Shown here in pieces: positions 51,089-64,000 of a stretch of DNA of 64,000 bases. How positions within the stretch are numbered: position 1 is the stretch's first letter; each line of letters opens with the position of its first letter. The DNA is from Paraspadella gotoi. Lineage: Eukaryota > Chaetognatha. Position numbers and translations under genes: made by a program. The stretch lies in assembly GCA_051294375.1 (NCBI GenBank), contig CM119270.1, positions 9,301,530 through 9,365,529 of the forward strand, given 5' to 3'. The notes beneath the pieces are model-generated. The model was not told the origin of the DNA and made no database searches. It was given only the letters and a program-made list of their open reading frames with translations.

Positions 51089-52035
51089 GGGGCAGGACCG
51101 GTGATTGAGGATGGGCGCCACGGAAATTGCCAATAGAGGTTATTACGGACGAGAAAGAGGCTGAAAGGAAGGCCTTAGCGAATGGAATGGCTGGATCCCG
51201 ACGAAGGGAAAATTTGGGAAGACAACATGAAGTTAAAATGAAAGTGTGAAGAGTAAAATGGAAAAAAATGAAGATTGAAAAAAGGTAAAGGACGGATGGT
51301 GAGATTGAAGAGGAGAGGAAATACGTGATGTCGAAAGTGATGGAGTGATGGAGGATGTTTACGACGCTCAGCAAGAATCCATGTGTTAACGAGTGCGAGG
51401 TCAACTCAAGATCGGAAGAAGTATTCAGTATTCACCAGCGTTACCAAAACTTTCCTTTGATCTTTCATATTATGAGAATTTGAGAATTTCTTGGAATTAC
51501 GAAAAATCGTCGCTGACGAATAAATATTCCATATTTCCATATTATCGCCAGACTAATTACACTTTTCCGCGCACTGTCAATGTTATGATAAAATCACTAA
51601 ATCCATTTTCTTTCCTTTTGTTTTCTTTTCCGCTCAAAATGTTACAAGCGTCTTTTTCAATTTTCTCACCCAACTTCACCCAAGTCTTCTCCCTTCACTT
51701 TTAACCTTTTACTTTTTTTCCACAAATATTTTCCTTTTTTCCCCCACAATGTTTTTTTTTTGCTTATCTTGTTAGATGTCTTGTCTTGCTTTTCTTACTT
51801 AACACTTCAACTCTAGTCTTTTTTTGTCACTTTTTCCGCCATTTTACTCGAATTTGAACATAAGTTTTTAGACTCTAAGTAAACTTCCAATTTTCGCCCT
51901 TGCTCTCTTAGAAAGCCGTTCGGTTTTTCTTTTCTCCTTAACAATTGTTTTCATTTTTTTACATGATCTCGTGAGCTTGAAACTTTCAAAAACCTTTGAC
52001 TCTCAAAACTTCGTTTGCTAAATACCATCACGGTG

Positions 52036-52069
<34 letters not shown>

Positions 52070-52801
52070 CTCTCTCTCTCCCTCTTGTGCTCTCTTCTCT
52101 CTCTCTCTCTCTCTAATCATTCTTCGCCTCATGCATGAATCTTATTCTTATACTTTATTTCTTGGAATTTTCTTCTCTCGGCAACAAGAAGTTTAATCAA
52201 ACCAAATAACAAAATTCAATTTTGGAAATGTTTTTGACGTTTATTCATTCTCAAACTCAAACTTAAAATTACAGCAGAGGCACCGAGCAATTGTAATAGT
52301 ACCCTCAGAAAAAAGCATTTTTGAAAAAAAAAATAATACAAGAATCTATGTTCATGATAGATTATTTTAACGCTGTATACATGAGCATTTACATTTCATC
52401 GGCTATGGCTAATTAAAGTGTTGAAGCAACTAGCGCCGACCGGAAGTCCTGCCCTCCGGTGGTCTAAGGTGATCGCAAATATCTTTTTTTAAAAACTAAA
52501 AATACTCGGTGTGTCGCATCATTTTTGTCGACAGGACCAATATTATAAATGCAGCCCTTTCATATAATCATTGCAGACCGACTGCGCGTCAATTTCCATC
52601 CAGATGATGACGAAGATCCCAGGAAAATATAAATAAATTGTAACGGAAGGCTTTTAAAGCGTCAAGGCCAGCAATTGCAACGAACGCAAGAGAAAACAGA
52701 CGTTGAGAATGATAAATACATAAGACCAGGAAATGTGAGTCACAATTCATACCAAATGTCATGTGAACGCGGTGAAAGTTGAAGGGAGAGATGCATTGCA
52801 G
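51089..52801. other. Right flank of the inverted duplication, no supported gene
   Basis: Unique sequence begins at the arm boundary. A (CT)n tract lies at about 52036-52112. No exon with both splice sites and recognisable content was found. Confidence 0.45.
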
Positions 52802-52905
52802 ACGCCGCGTGTGAACGTCAAAGAATCGCCTTTATCCTGTTTCTCGTCAATGTTGACTACGACGACGACGACGATGACGACGACGAGGAAAACGACGTTA
52901 TCTGA
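52802..52905 (+). CDS. Possible terminal exon with Asp-rich end, uncertain
   Basis: After an acceptor-like TTGCAG, one frame reads DAACERQRIAFILFLVNVDY then eight to nine acidic residues, EENDVI and TGA at 52903-52905. It would need an upstream exon ending in phase 1, which I could not identify. GAC-triplet runs often give such frames by chance. Confidence 0.2.
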
Positions 52906-53168
52906 GACGACGTCATATCCGGTTATTCGTGGGAGGACAATCGATTGCCAACCGCAATTTCCTTTCTCATCAACTGATTCAAGCGCGCTCGTCACTACAG
53001 TTTATAAATTTTAAAAAAATATATAAAGTTCACTTGTTCAGTTTATATTTAACAAAAGGAACTATTACGTTGTAAAAACGGCTCTTTTTACACCAAAATC
53101 GCAGATGGCGTTGAAGTTAAATGGGCAGAAAAGGGAGGAAATTTCGGAAGAGATTTACAATCGCGTGA

Positions 53169-53171
53169 GAG

Positions 53172-53218
<47 letters not shown>
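53169..53218. repeat. (GA)n microsatellite
   Basis: Uninterrupted GA dinucleotides of about 50 bp. Confidence 0.9.
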
Positions 53219-53220
<2 letters not shown>

Positions 53221-53344
53221 TAGCCACTGGAGAAAGGAATGATGCAACTGAGAGGAAAGTTGAGGAAGTAGAAAACGAGTCGTAGAAATATGAGAGAAGG
53301 AGAAGAGGAAAAAGAAGAAAAGAGGAAAGCGATGACTGAGTCAA

Positions 53345-53575
53345 CTACAATAGCGATGAGAAGGACTGAAAAGAAAAAAATGATAGCAAAGAGAAGGACT
53401 GAAAAGAAAAAATGATAGAGATGAGAAGGACTGAAAAGAAAAAAATGATAGTAAAGAGAAGGACTGAAAAGAAAAAATGATAGCGATGAGAAGGATTGAA
53501 ATGAAAAAATGATAGCGATGAGAAGGACTGAAAATACAAAAGTGATTGCGAAGAGAAGGACTGAAAAGAAAAATC
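53345..53575. repeat. Minisatellite of ~31 bp units
   Basis: Seven or so copies of GATAGCGATGAGAAGGACTG followed by AAAAGAAAAAA. Long open frames here (S/F-rich on minus, R/K-rich on plus) are products of the repeat. Confidence 0.85.
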
Positions 53576-53753
53576 ATCATTTGAACATACAAACACTGTT
53601 GACAAAACGAAACAAAAGAATCGAAAAGAGGAAAAAAAATTCTGGTCGGAAAATATCTCGTCGCCAGAGGAATTCGGCAAAGAGGATCAATCGACATCTG
53701 AGCCGAATTATTTCCACGATTCCAAACAAAACCTTCCCCCCCAGGGGTCGATA

Positions 53754-53755
<2 letters not shown>

Positions 53756-53789
<34 letters not shown>

Positions 53790-53940
53790 NNNNNNNNNNN
53801 NNNNNNNNNNNNNNNNNNNNNNNNNNNNNNNNNNNNNNNNNNNNNNNNNNNNNNNNNNNNNNNNNNNNNNNNNNNNNNNNNNNNNNNNNNNNNNNNNNNN
53901 NNNNNNNNNNNNNNNNNNNNNNNNNNNNNTCTCTCTCTCT
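53756..53940. repeat. (CT)n tract containing a 140 N gap
   Basis: CT repeat on both sides of Ns at 53790-53929; an unresolved long microsatellite. Confidence 0.95.
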
Positions 53941-54235
53941 TTCTAAAGAATCTCCGGCGGCCATTTTGGGCTCATTTATAGGATTTCGGATTACAAATGG
54001 ATGGCGACGCTCAATAGAGTTCGCGTCGCCGTCGGCACGCGATCGAGTCACGATCGGGCCTTCGCCGCTGCGTGCGCTGCAGAGTGCGGAGCTGTATGCG
54101 AAGCTGCATGCGCCGTTCTCAATTCTTAGAGAGTCAATTGCGCGAGCACTTTGCGTTTCCGAAACGCTCACGTGCCGGTTTCGCGGGATGGCTCTCGAAA
54201 TAATTGGCACAGCGAAATAGTCCCTCAGACTCACG
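53941..54235. promoter_or_regulatory. GC-rich island, possible promoter/first exon
   Basis: Non-repetitive, CpG-containing DNA in an AT-rich neighbourhood, with GCGGCCATTTTGGG (similar to the YY1-type motif CAAAATGGCGGC in reverse) and several overlapping open frames. No donor site is convincing, so no gene is called. Confidence 0.3.
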
Positions 54236-54533
54236 TGAATTTAATTGTTCCATTGCTTATAAAAATTTTACAGCGTGTGATACAAACGATCTTGAATGCT
54301 ATGAAAAAATTAATGGTTTTTCCTGTTCAAATATTCAACGGGCACCCGATGGATTATGAAGGCTTTTTTTTCCAGCCGCCATTACGCGGCCGATGGCTCC
54401 GAGCCCCCCCCCCCCCCCCGGCCCCCCCCCGCCTTCCCCCCTCCAACTCTTCCCCTTCTTATCGCGTTCCGCTCTGCTTGCTCGTAGAAATTTATTTGAT
54501 CCCCAAGAACGCTTCTCTGTCTACTTTTCTTCT

Positions 54534-54536
54534 TCT

Positions 54537-54610
<74 letters not shown>

Positions 54611-54617
54611 TCTCTCT
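54534..54617. repeat. (CT)n microsatellite
   Basis: CT tract with two short interruptions, preceded by C-rich sequence at 54405-54440. Confidence 0.85.
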
Positions 54618-54939
54618 ACTCCTTCCTCGCCTTTCCTTTCCTTTCCTTCTATTCTACGCTCTCTCTTTTCCTTTCCCCTCCTCGTTTTTCTTTTACTCTC
54701 ACGAAGCATTTTTTTAGTAAAAAACCAAATTGTCAAGACCTTTTGTTTAGAAAGCAATTCGTTTCATTTTTCCTCTTCTTTTGTTTCAAGGCCCCCGGGC
54801 CGGGTCGAGCGCCACTTCAAAATTCATCCTCATTTAAATTTTCCCGCTCCCTTCACATTTCAGTCCCCCCCTCCTGCTCCCAGTTACTTCGATACCTCCT
54901 CCTCAAATTCTCTTCACCGTTTTTCCCCGAGGCTCTAAT

Positions 54940-55056
54940 AGTTGCTCCCATCGGATCGAGACCAGCTGCTGCTAAAATTCCTCCTCTACTTCCGCAACTG
55001 GTCCGCAGCACTCCCCTCCACTTGCTGCAAAGTGTCGCTCCAAGCTGCCACAGTAA
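54940..55056 (+). other. Weak coding-like segment
   Basis: After CTCTAATAG a frame reads LLPSDRDQLLLKFLLYFRNW then SAALPSTCCKVSLQAATVN, with codon use like the real exons nearby (many C-ending codons). No supported donor; unrecognised. Confidence 0.15.
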
Positions 55057-55064
55057 ACCTTTGT

Positions 55065-55065
<1 letters not shown>

Positions 55066-55099
<34 letters not shown>

Positions 55100-55236
55100 A
55101 GACGAGGGAGAGAGAGAGAGAAAGAGTGAAGAGAGAAGGGAAAGAGGAGAGAGAAGAGAGAGAGAGAGAGACGAGAGGAAAAGGAGAGACGAGAGAGGAG
55201 AGGAGAGAGAGAGAGGAGAGGAGAGAAAGAGGAGGT

Positions 55237-55268
<32 letters not shown>
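55066..55268. repeat. (GA)n tract, interrupted
   Basis: About 200 bp of GA-rich simple sequence with GAC and AAG interruptions. Confidence 0.9.
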
Positions 55269-55270
<2 letters not shown>

Positions 55271-55589
55271 TTTTTCTTCTGATTACTTTTTGCAGCTGAG
55301 ACCGACCGACCGACTTGGCCCAAGACTCGCGAATTTAATGAATTTAAAAAAGGAGAGAAAGTCTTGAACTAAGAATTCGAATTAAGATGGAATTAAAATT
55401 ATCTAAAATAATTTTTAAACAAAGGAAAAAGAAAAAAAAAGCCATTAAAACTTGGTCTATTTGAGTGATTTCCAAATATTAGGTTCGACTTTTAATTCAG
55501 CGTAATTCCAGTAATCGCTTTTCCCGTGTTCAGTCAATGTAACAATTTGAGTACTTGTTTCGAATTTCGGTTATTCGACACTACAAATG

Positions 55590-55598
<9 letters not shown>

Positions 55599-55627
<29 letters not shown>

Positions 55628-55805
55628 NNNNNNNNNNNNNNNNNNNNNNNNNNNNNNNNNNNNNNNNNNNNNNNNNNNNNNNNNNNNNNNNNNNNNNNNN
55701 NNNNNNNNNNNNNNNNNNNNNNNNNNNNNNNNNNNNNNNNNNNNNNNNNNNNNNNNNNNNNNNNNNNNNNNNNNNNNNNNNNNNNNNNNNNNNNNNNNNN
55801 NNNNN

Positions 55806-55832
<27 letters not shown>
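55599..55832. repeat. (CT)n tract containing a 178 N gap
   Basis: CT repeat flanking Ns at 55628-55805. Confidence 0.95.
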
Positions 55833-55839
<7 letters not shown>

Positions 55840-55949
55840 CTCTTTCCTCTCTATCTTTTCCATCCTCTCCCTCAACCTCGCTCTTCTCTCTCCTCTATTC
55901 TCTTTTTTTAGGATATCGATTCCTATTATATAATCAATAAGGCGGGCAA

Positions 55950-56440
55950 AAATTGAACACTTTTTGTTCCCTCAATTTTTTTTTTTCCTTTTATTACTAA
56001 ATCGATTTTCAATGCAACTTTTCGAATTAGTTCATTGGGTTGTTACACTGAAGCTTTTAAATATTTATTTTATTGAAATAAAAGTTAGTACTGTAATTTT
56101 TTAAAATTTTGACATTAAATTGGTTAAAAATAGAAAAAACTTTAAAAAATCATCATCATCATCATCATCATTGGCTTAATTTTATGGTTTTTCAAAATTT
56201 TCATTATAAAACAAAACGATTTTAAAAAGTTGTAATAATAACCTTTATATAACTTTTAAAGCTCAATCAAAATTTTTAAAAAAATTTAAACTTTAAATAG
56301 TAATAAAATAATTTTTAAATGCTTCCATGCGCTTATAAATAAGACAAATTTTAAAAATTATTTTCATTTTCATATTCTCTAACAGTCATTTTACCATTAT
56401 CTATTTGAGAGAACTTCTAGTTTTCAACCTGTTCCGGCAT
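55950..56440. repeat. Dispersed AT-rich repeat R2 (copy 2)
   Basis: Direct-orientation match to 11095-11705 from AAAATTGAACACTTTTT to TTTTCAACCTGTTCCGGC, with internal deletions. A CATCATCATC expansion near 56150 is longer here than in copy 1. Confidence 0.8.
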
Positions 56441-56759
56441 AATAATCAATATTAATTAACGATTCGATAAGCCCAAAATTGAACAGATATTCAATAATTC
56501 TAGTACATACACGCAAACAAATATTAAAGAAAACAAAATATCAATACGTATTTTATACATTTGGTAGTTTTTTAAACAGTCAAGGTAGTTTTTTGAAGTT
56601 TTTTAAAATATTCTTTATCGAATAAATTAACAAGACTTTAAAAACATCCGGAGAGGGCGCTGCACCAGGATGTAATCAACATTCCATCGAGAAAAAAAAA
56701 AATTCTGTATCGATTTTCGATTCTCCCACGAAATTAATTCCCCATTGGATTCAATTTTA

Positions 56760-56887
56760 CCGCGGGGTGAAGGAGCGAACGCTCATTGCCTTTGAGTTGT
56801 TGTCGTTGTTATCGTTGTTATTGTTGTTGACTTTGTCGTTGATTCCAAACTTGAATTTTTCGGCCGCCACCTTGACACTCAGCACCT
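56760..56887 (-). CDS. Possible terminal exon with Asn-rich end, uncertain
   Basis: Minus strand after an acceptor-like CGACTAG reads VLSVKVAAEKFKFGINDKV, then a run of Asn/Asp and SKAMSVRSFTPR before TAA at 56762-56760. The acceptor lies in a SINE relic (56888-56990), so if real this is an exon beside exonised repeat DNA. An unconnected minus-strand frame at about 57200-57044 ends TVTHEAS. No homology recognised. Confidence 0.25.
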
Positions 56888-56990
56888 AGTCGGTTGTGGA
56901 GGTCAGAGTTAAAACCGCCTCACAACCTTTTCCCTCTGGCTTCGTCTCAATGGCTGAGCAAACTTCGTCTCCTTGTCTCAAGTGAAAGAT
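56888..56990 (+). mobile_element. Relic of tRNA-derived SINE family A
   Basis: CTTCGTCTCAATGGCTGAGC, with the A box, and an upstream stretch resembling AGTTAAAACCGCCTCAC align to the complement of 18412-18480. The B-box half is missing or unrecognisable. Confidence 0.55.
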
Positions 56991-57534
56991 CTGTGAATTA
57001 TATTTTTCTGTGACGGAATCTCTTCCGAAGCATCGGACCCCTTAAGATGCCTCATGTGTTACGGTCATGAGTTGACACGACCGTCGGACCCGACGACGGG
57101 AGGGATCCGAGTCGTGCCTCCCCCGTTTCATGCGAAGAGAATTCGATCCAATGTGATCATGATCATGATCATGATTATTTTTAACGTTAGAAACGTCCAG
57201 AGAGAGAGAAATTGTGTCTCTCGAAAACCCGGACGTTAAACGCTTTTAACTCAGCGTTGGTGGTTGAAATTTTAAGTGTTTTTAAGCTCACGTTTTAAAC
57301 TTTTTCATTCGGAAATTAAACTCATTAATTTCACCATCGTTTTTACTTTTTATAGACTCATTCTCGTCGCCGTCTTATATTTTTCAAAATAAACTTACCA
57401 ACCAGTTCCAAATTCTTAGCGTCCTTAATGAAACCAAAAGGCAGCCAACAAAAAAGTACAACGAATCGAGAGAGGCACAAACACCATGGATTCCAGTCAA
57501 TTGCACTTATAACATACATAACATATATAACATA

Positions 57535-57866
57535 CATTGGTTGTACCAATTTCATAAAATTCAGCTCCTTGTATTTTGATGCTGAGCGGAGTACAATATA
57601 GTATTCCCGATCTAATACTTAAGGGAGTGGTCTTTTCATACAATTGAAACATTCTTTGAAATATTATATCAATTCATTGATATGGAAGCCAGAAACTCTG
57701 GGAGTGAATAAACGAAAGTCTTGATTGAAATCTTGCAGGGACCTGCTAAGTCATTATCTTGTAAGAGTGATGGAGGCCTTTAACCACCAAAGCCTGTCCA
57801 AAGTCAGGGGCAAGATAGCTTATTTATTAAATGAATGAATAATTTTTATATTGGTTGTACCAATAC
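57535..57866 (+). repeat. Dispersed repeat R1, solitary full-length copy
   Basis: Bounded on both sides by the palindrome ATTGGTTGTACCAAT, with TTCAGCTCCTTGTATTTTGA, GGGAGTGGTCTTTTCATAC and GCCTGTCCAAAGTCAGGGG between. This copy defines the unit most clearly. Confidence 0.9.
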
Positions 57867-58131
57867 AGATTGTAAATAAAATCGAATCGACGACTCAGGT
57901 TTTGTTCCGTAAAACTAATTTTTCCTACTTCGTCTCTTCCCAGGTCATTCGCCAAAATCGGAATTCTGGGAAAGAGAAAGATTCCAGTTTCCAATATCTG
58001 GATATCGGATATATTTGCATATTAAATAAAAATCATCAATTTAATTACTAAGTTAAAGTCAAATTAAGCTTGAAAGAATAGTGTTTAATTGTTAAACAGC
58101 AAAATTTTACAAAAGCGGTCACGCCATCCTT

Positions 58132-58410
58132 ACATTGTTACAATTTCGAGCCCCATGTGTTTGGTGGCGAGTTGACAGTGCGGGTTTTGGGGATCTTCCT
58201 CAATTAAACTATGTAGAGCTTTTTTAATATATAAATATTACCAACATATATCTATTTCAAGTAATAATTCTGGAAATTAAACATAATTTTTTCCCTTTAT
58301 AACAGATTTAAAAACACACAAACATGAATTATCACCGTGTACAACAAAGTTTATTGCTTACATATTTGGATAGCATCGTCCGGAAAAATATCGGTGCCAG
58401 TATTTGCGGC
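58132..58410 (-). CDS. Candidate last two exons of an unidentified minus-strand gene
   Basis: A segment from about 58410 reads YPLVWTPQILAPIFFRTMLS then KY up to a TAT|GTAAGC donor. After a ~165 nt intron, an acceptor-like AATTGAG joins in phase 0 to EDPQNPHCQLATKHMGLEIV then TM and a stop near 58132. The upstream exon is open in all three frames and its acceptor is not found. Not recognised. Confidence 0.25.
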
Positions 58411-58778
58411 GTCCAAACCAATGGGTATTTTTTAGAAACGCGTTTACGAATTCTTATTTATGCTTGATACGAGATTGTTATCACTGAATTAAAAAAGTTT
58501 TGACGGTTTTCTTCGCATTAGTTTCAAAATATGTCAACCAAAAAAAATACTGTAAAACATTATTTTTATAGCAAAATTACCTTGATATAGTATCTTAAAA
58601 ATAATATGAAGTAAAGAAAAACCAAAACCCAAATAGGAAAAGTAAAAAAGAAAAGGCGAGACTTTGACGGAAAAAGTCCACTCATCAAAATCTCGTGAAA
58701 ATCGCGTAAAAAAGTGAGATTTTAGCGAAGAATCGCGATAAACCCGGAGGTAAACAGATTCAACGGACGATTTGTCGC

Positions 58779-63080
<4,302 letters not shown>

Positions 63081-63209
63081 ATGACATTGACAATAACGCT
63101 TCAAGTCACGAAAGAAGGCGGGGGAGATGTGGACTCCTCCCGCCATGAGAGCCTCAACGATATGTCAGCCTCCCTAGCCGACAGCGGAAAAGGGCGGATT
63201 AACCTTTAA
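63081..63209 (+). CDS. Small ORF or terminal exon, 42 residues, uncertain
   Basis: ATG at 63081 reads MTLTITLQVTKEGGGDVDSS then RHESLNDMSASLADSGKGRI and NL before TAA at 63207-63209. The composition looks like a natural disordered C-terminus and differs from the AT-rich surroundings. It could be a small gene or a terminal exon of a gene spanning 58884-63080. Confidence 0.25.
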   Translation: MTLTITLQVTKEGGGDVDSSRHESLNDMSASLADSGKGRINL

Positions 63210-63970
63210 TTAATCATCGATTAACGTATTAATTAATCACTGATTAATCATCGATCAATCATTGATTGGCTTTAGACATGGCATCCAAACTCAGGATACA
63301 TGTTTTAAAAAATAAACATTCCTTTATTTTCTAATAAAAAAAACTAAAAGCATGATGAAAAAAAATTATTATGACAAAACTAATATACCGATATAAATAA
63401 AAAAAGTTAAAGTGAATATAGATTTATTTATTTCAATATTCGTTCATTTAATTTGACTAACTGCAGCTCTTAACCTTCGAGAATTCACTCCGATTTTTAA
63501 TTTGCCAAACAAAAAAAAATTCTCACTTTCTATTTTGTATTTAGGACTATACTTGTTTTAAAGAAATTTAAAATTCGCTTATATTTCATGTTTTCCTGAA
63601 CTTGTGGTTCGCCATGACGTAAATATATCCTTTAAATCTATACGGGCGGTGTTTTTTTTTTAGTAGCGCTAATATTTTTTCAGCACAAATAGAGTATATT
63701 TCGCTCATGTTTTCATATGGAAGATGGAAGTTGGAATTATCACGGCTTTTAGTTGTTGGCGACGGAAAAATAGTTTGTGTGCGTGTTGCCTTTTTTTTTG
63801 GAGATTAATGTTACCGGCTCTTAAATAAAAATTTTTTCGTATAAACTGTAAGAATGAGTCGTTTTTTTTTTTACAAAAAATAAATTAAGAACCGTCAACT
63901 AATGAACGTCAACAGTCAATCGTCATTCGAAGTAAAAACGATTCTCTGTTCAGTGTTTCGTCTCTTGCAG

Positions 63971-64000
63971 TATTCATCGATCACAATTTAGCCATCGGCG
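63971..64000 (+). CDS. Start of an internal exon, cut by the window end
   Basis: A good pyrimidine-rich acceptor GTTTCGTCTCTTGCAG ends at 63970; the next bases read FIDHNLAIG in one frame. Too short to identify. Confidence 0.35.

Noticed and set aside
53341-54234. 297-residue minus-strand ORF spanning the gap
   Set aside because: It reads through 140 Ns, a CT tract and a 31 bp minisatellite; the open frame is not evidence of coding.
56888-56990. Minus-strand frame IFHLRQGDEVCSAIETKPEG as a conserved exon
   Set aside because: The DNA matches SINE family A (AATGGCTGAGC region) and the frame is closed by TAG; it is translated repeat.

Overview
The window is nuclear DNA from an animal, most likely an invertebrate. 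Its genes carry many GT-AG introns and encode recognisable metazoan proteins: the end of MTHFR, the eEF2 lysine methyltransferase EEF2KMT/FAM86, and a SET/MYND protein. Intergenic and intronic DNA is AT-rich. It is full of (GA)n/(CT)n tracts, GAC/GTC triplet runs, tRNA-derived SINEs and a Tc1/mariner relic. A crustacean or other arthropod would fit, but the sequence does not settle the phylum. I see no rRNA, functional tRNA gene or CRISPR array.

Left part (1-26700), four plus-strand genes in order: the last three exons of MTHFR (1-985); a seven-exon EEF2KMT with an internal insertion and a long acidic tail (2953-7486); a five-exon major facilitator transporter of the plant/fungal ZIF1-like type (12872-18037); and a four-exon gene for a possible secreted NlpC/P60-LRAT-like protein (22159-23979). 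Between and inside them lie a dispersed ~320 bp repeat (R1; a four-copy array at 19172-20325 and single copies elsewhere), SINEs, an internally deleted Tc1 element (20632-21197) and minisatellites.

Central part (27714-51088): a very large inverted duplication, two arms of about 11.5-11.8 kb facing each other across an N-containing spacer (39171-39250). The left arm holds most of a 13-exon minus-strand TPR-SET-MYND gene (26773-31615) whose splice phases all agree. It also holds a divergent, poorly defined plus-strand Asp-rich gene candidate (34461-37615) and a 15 bp minisatellite that can encode LNDED repeats. The right arm repeats all of this in mirror image with many one-base indels in exons and introns alike. 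It stops inside the SET-domain exon, so its gene copy is truncated and frameshifted. This looks either like an unpolished fold-back assembly artefact or like a genuine palindromic duplication that has decayed.

Right part (51089-64000): gene-poor and AT-rich, with two large gaps inside CT tracts, one R1 copy, one copy of a second dispersed repeat (R2, partner at 11095-11705), a SINE relic and only weak coding candidates. The last 30 bases look like the start of another plus-strand exon.

MTHFR, EEF2KMT, the transporter and the LRAT-like protein do not form a functional unit; they are ordinary neighbours in a eukaryotic chromosome.
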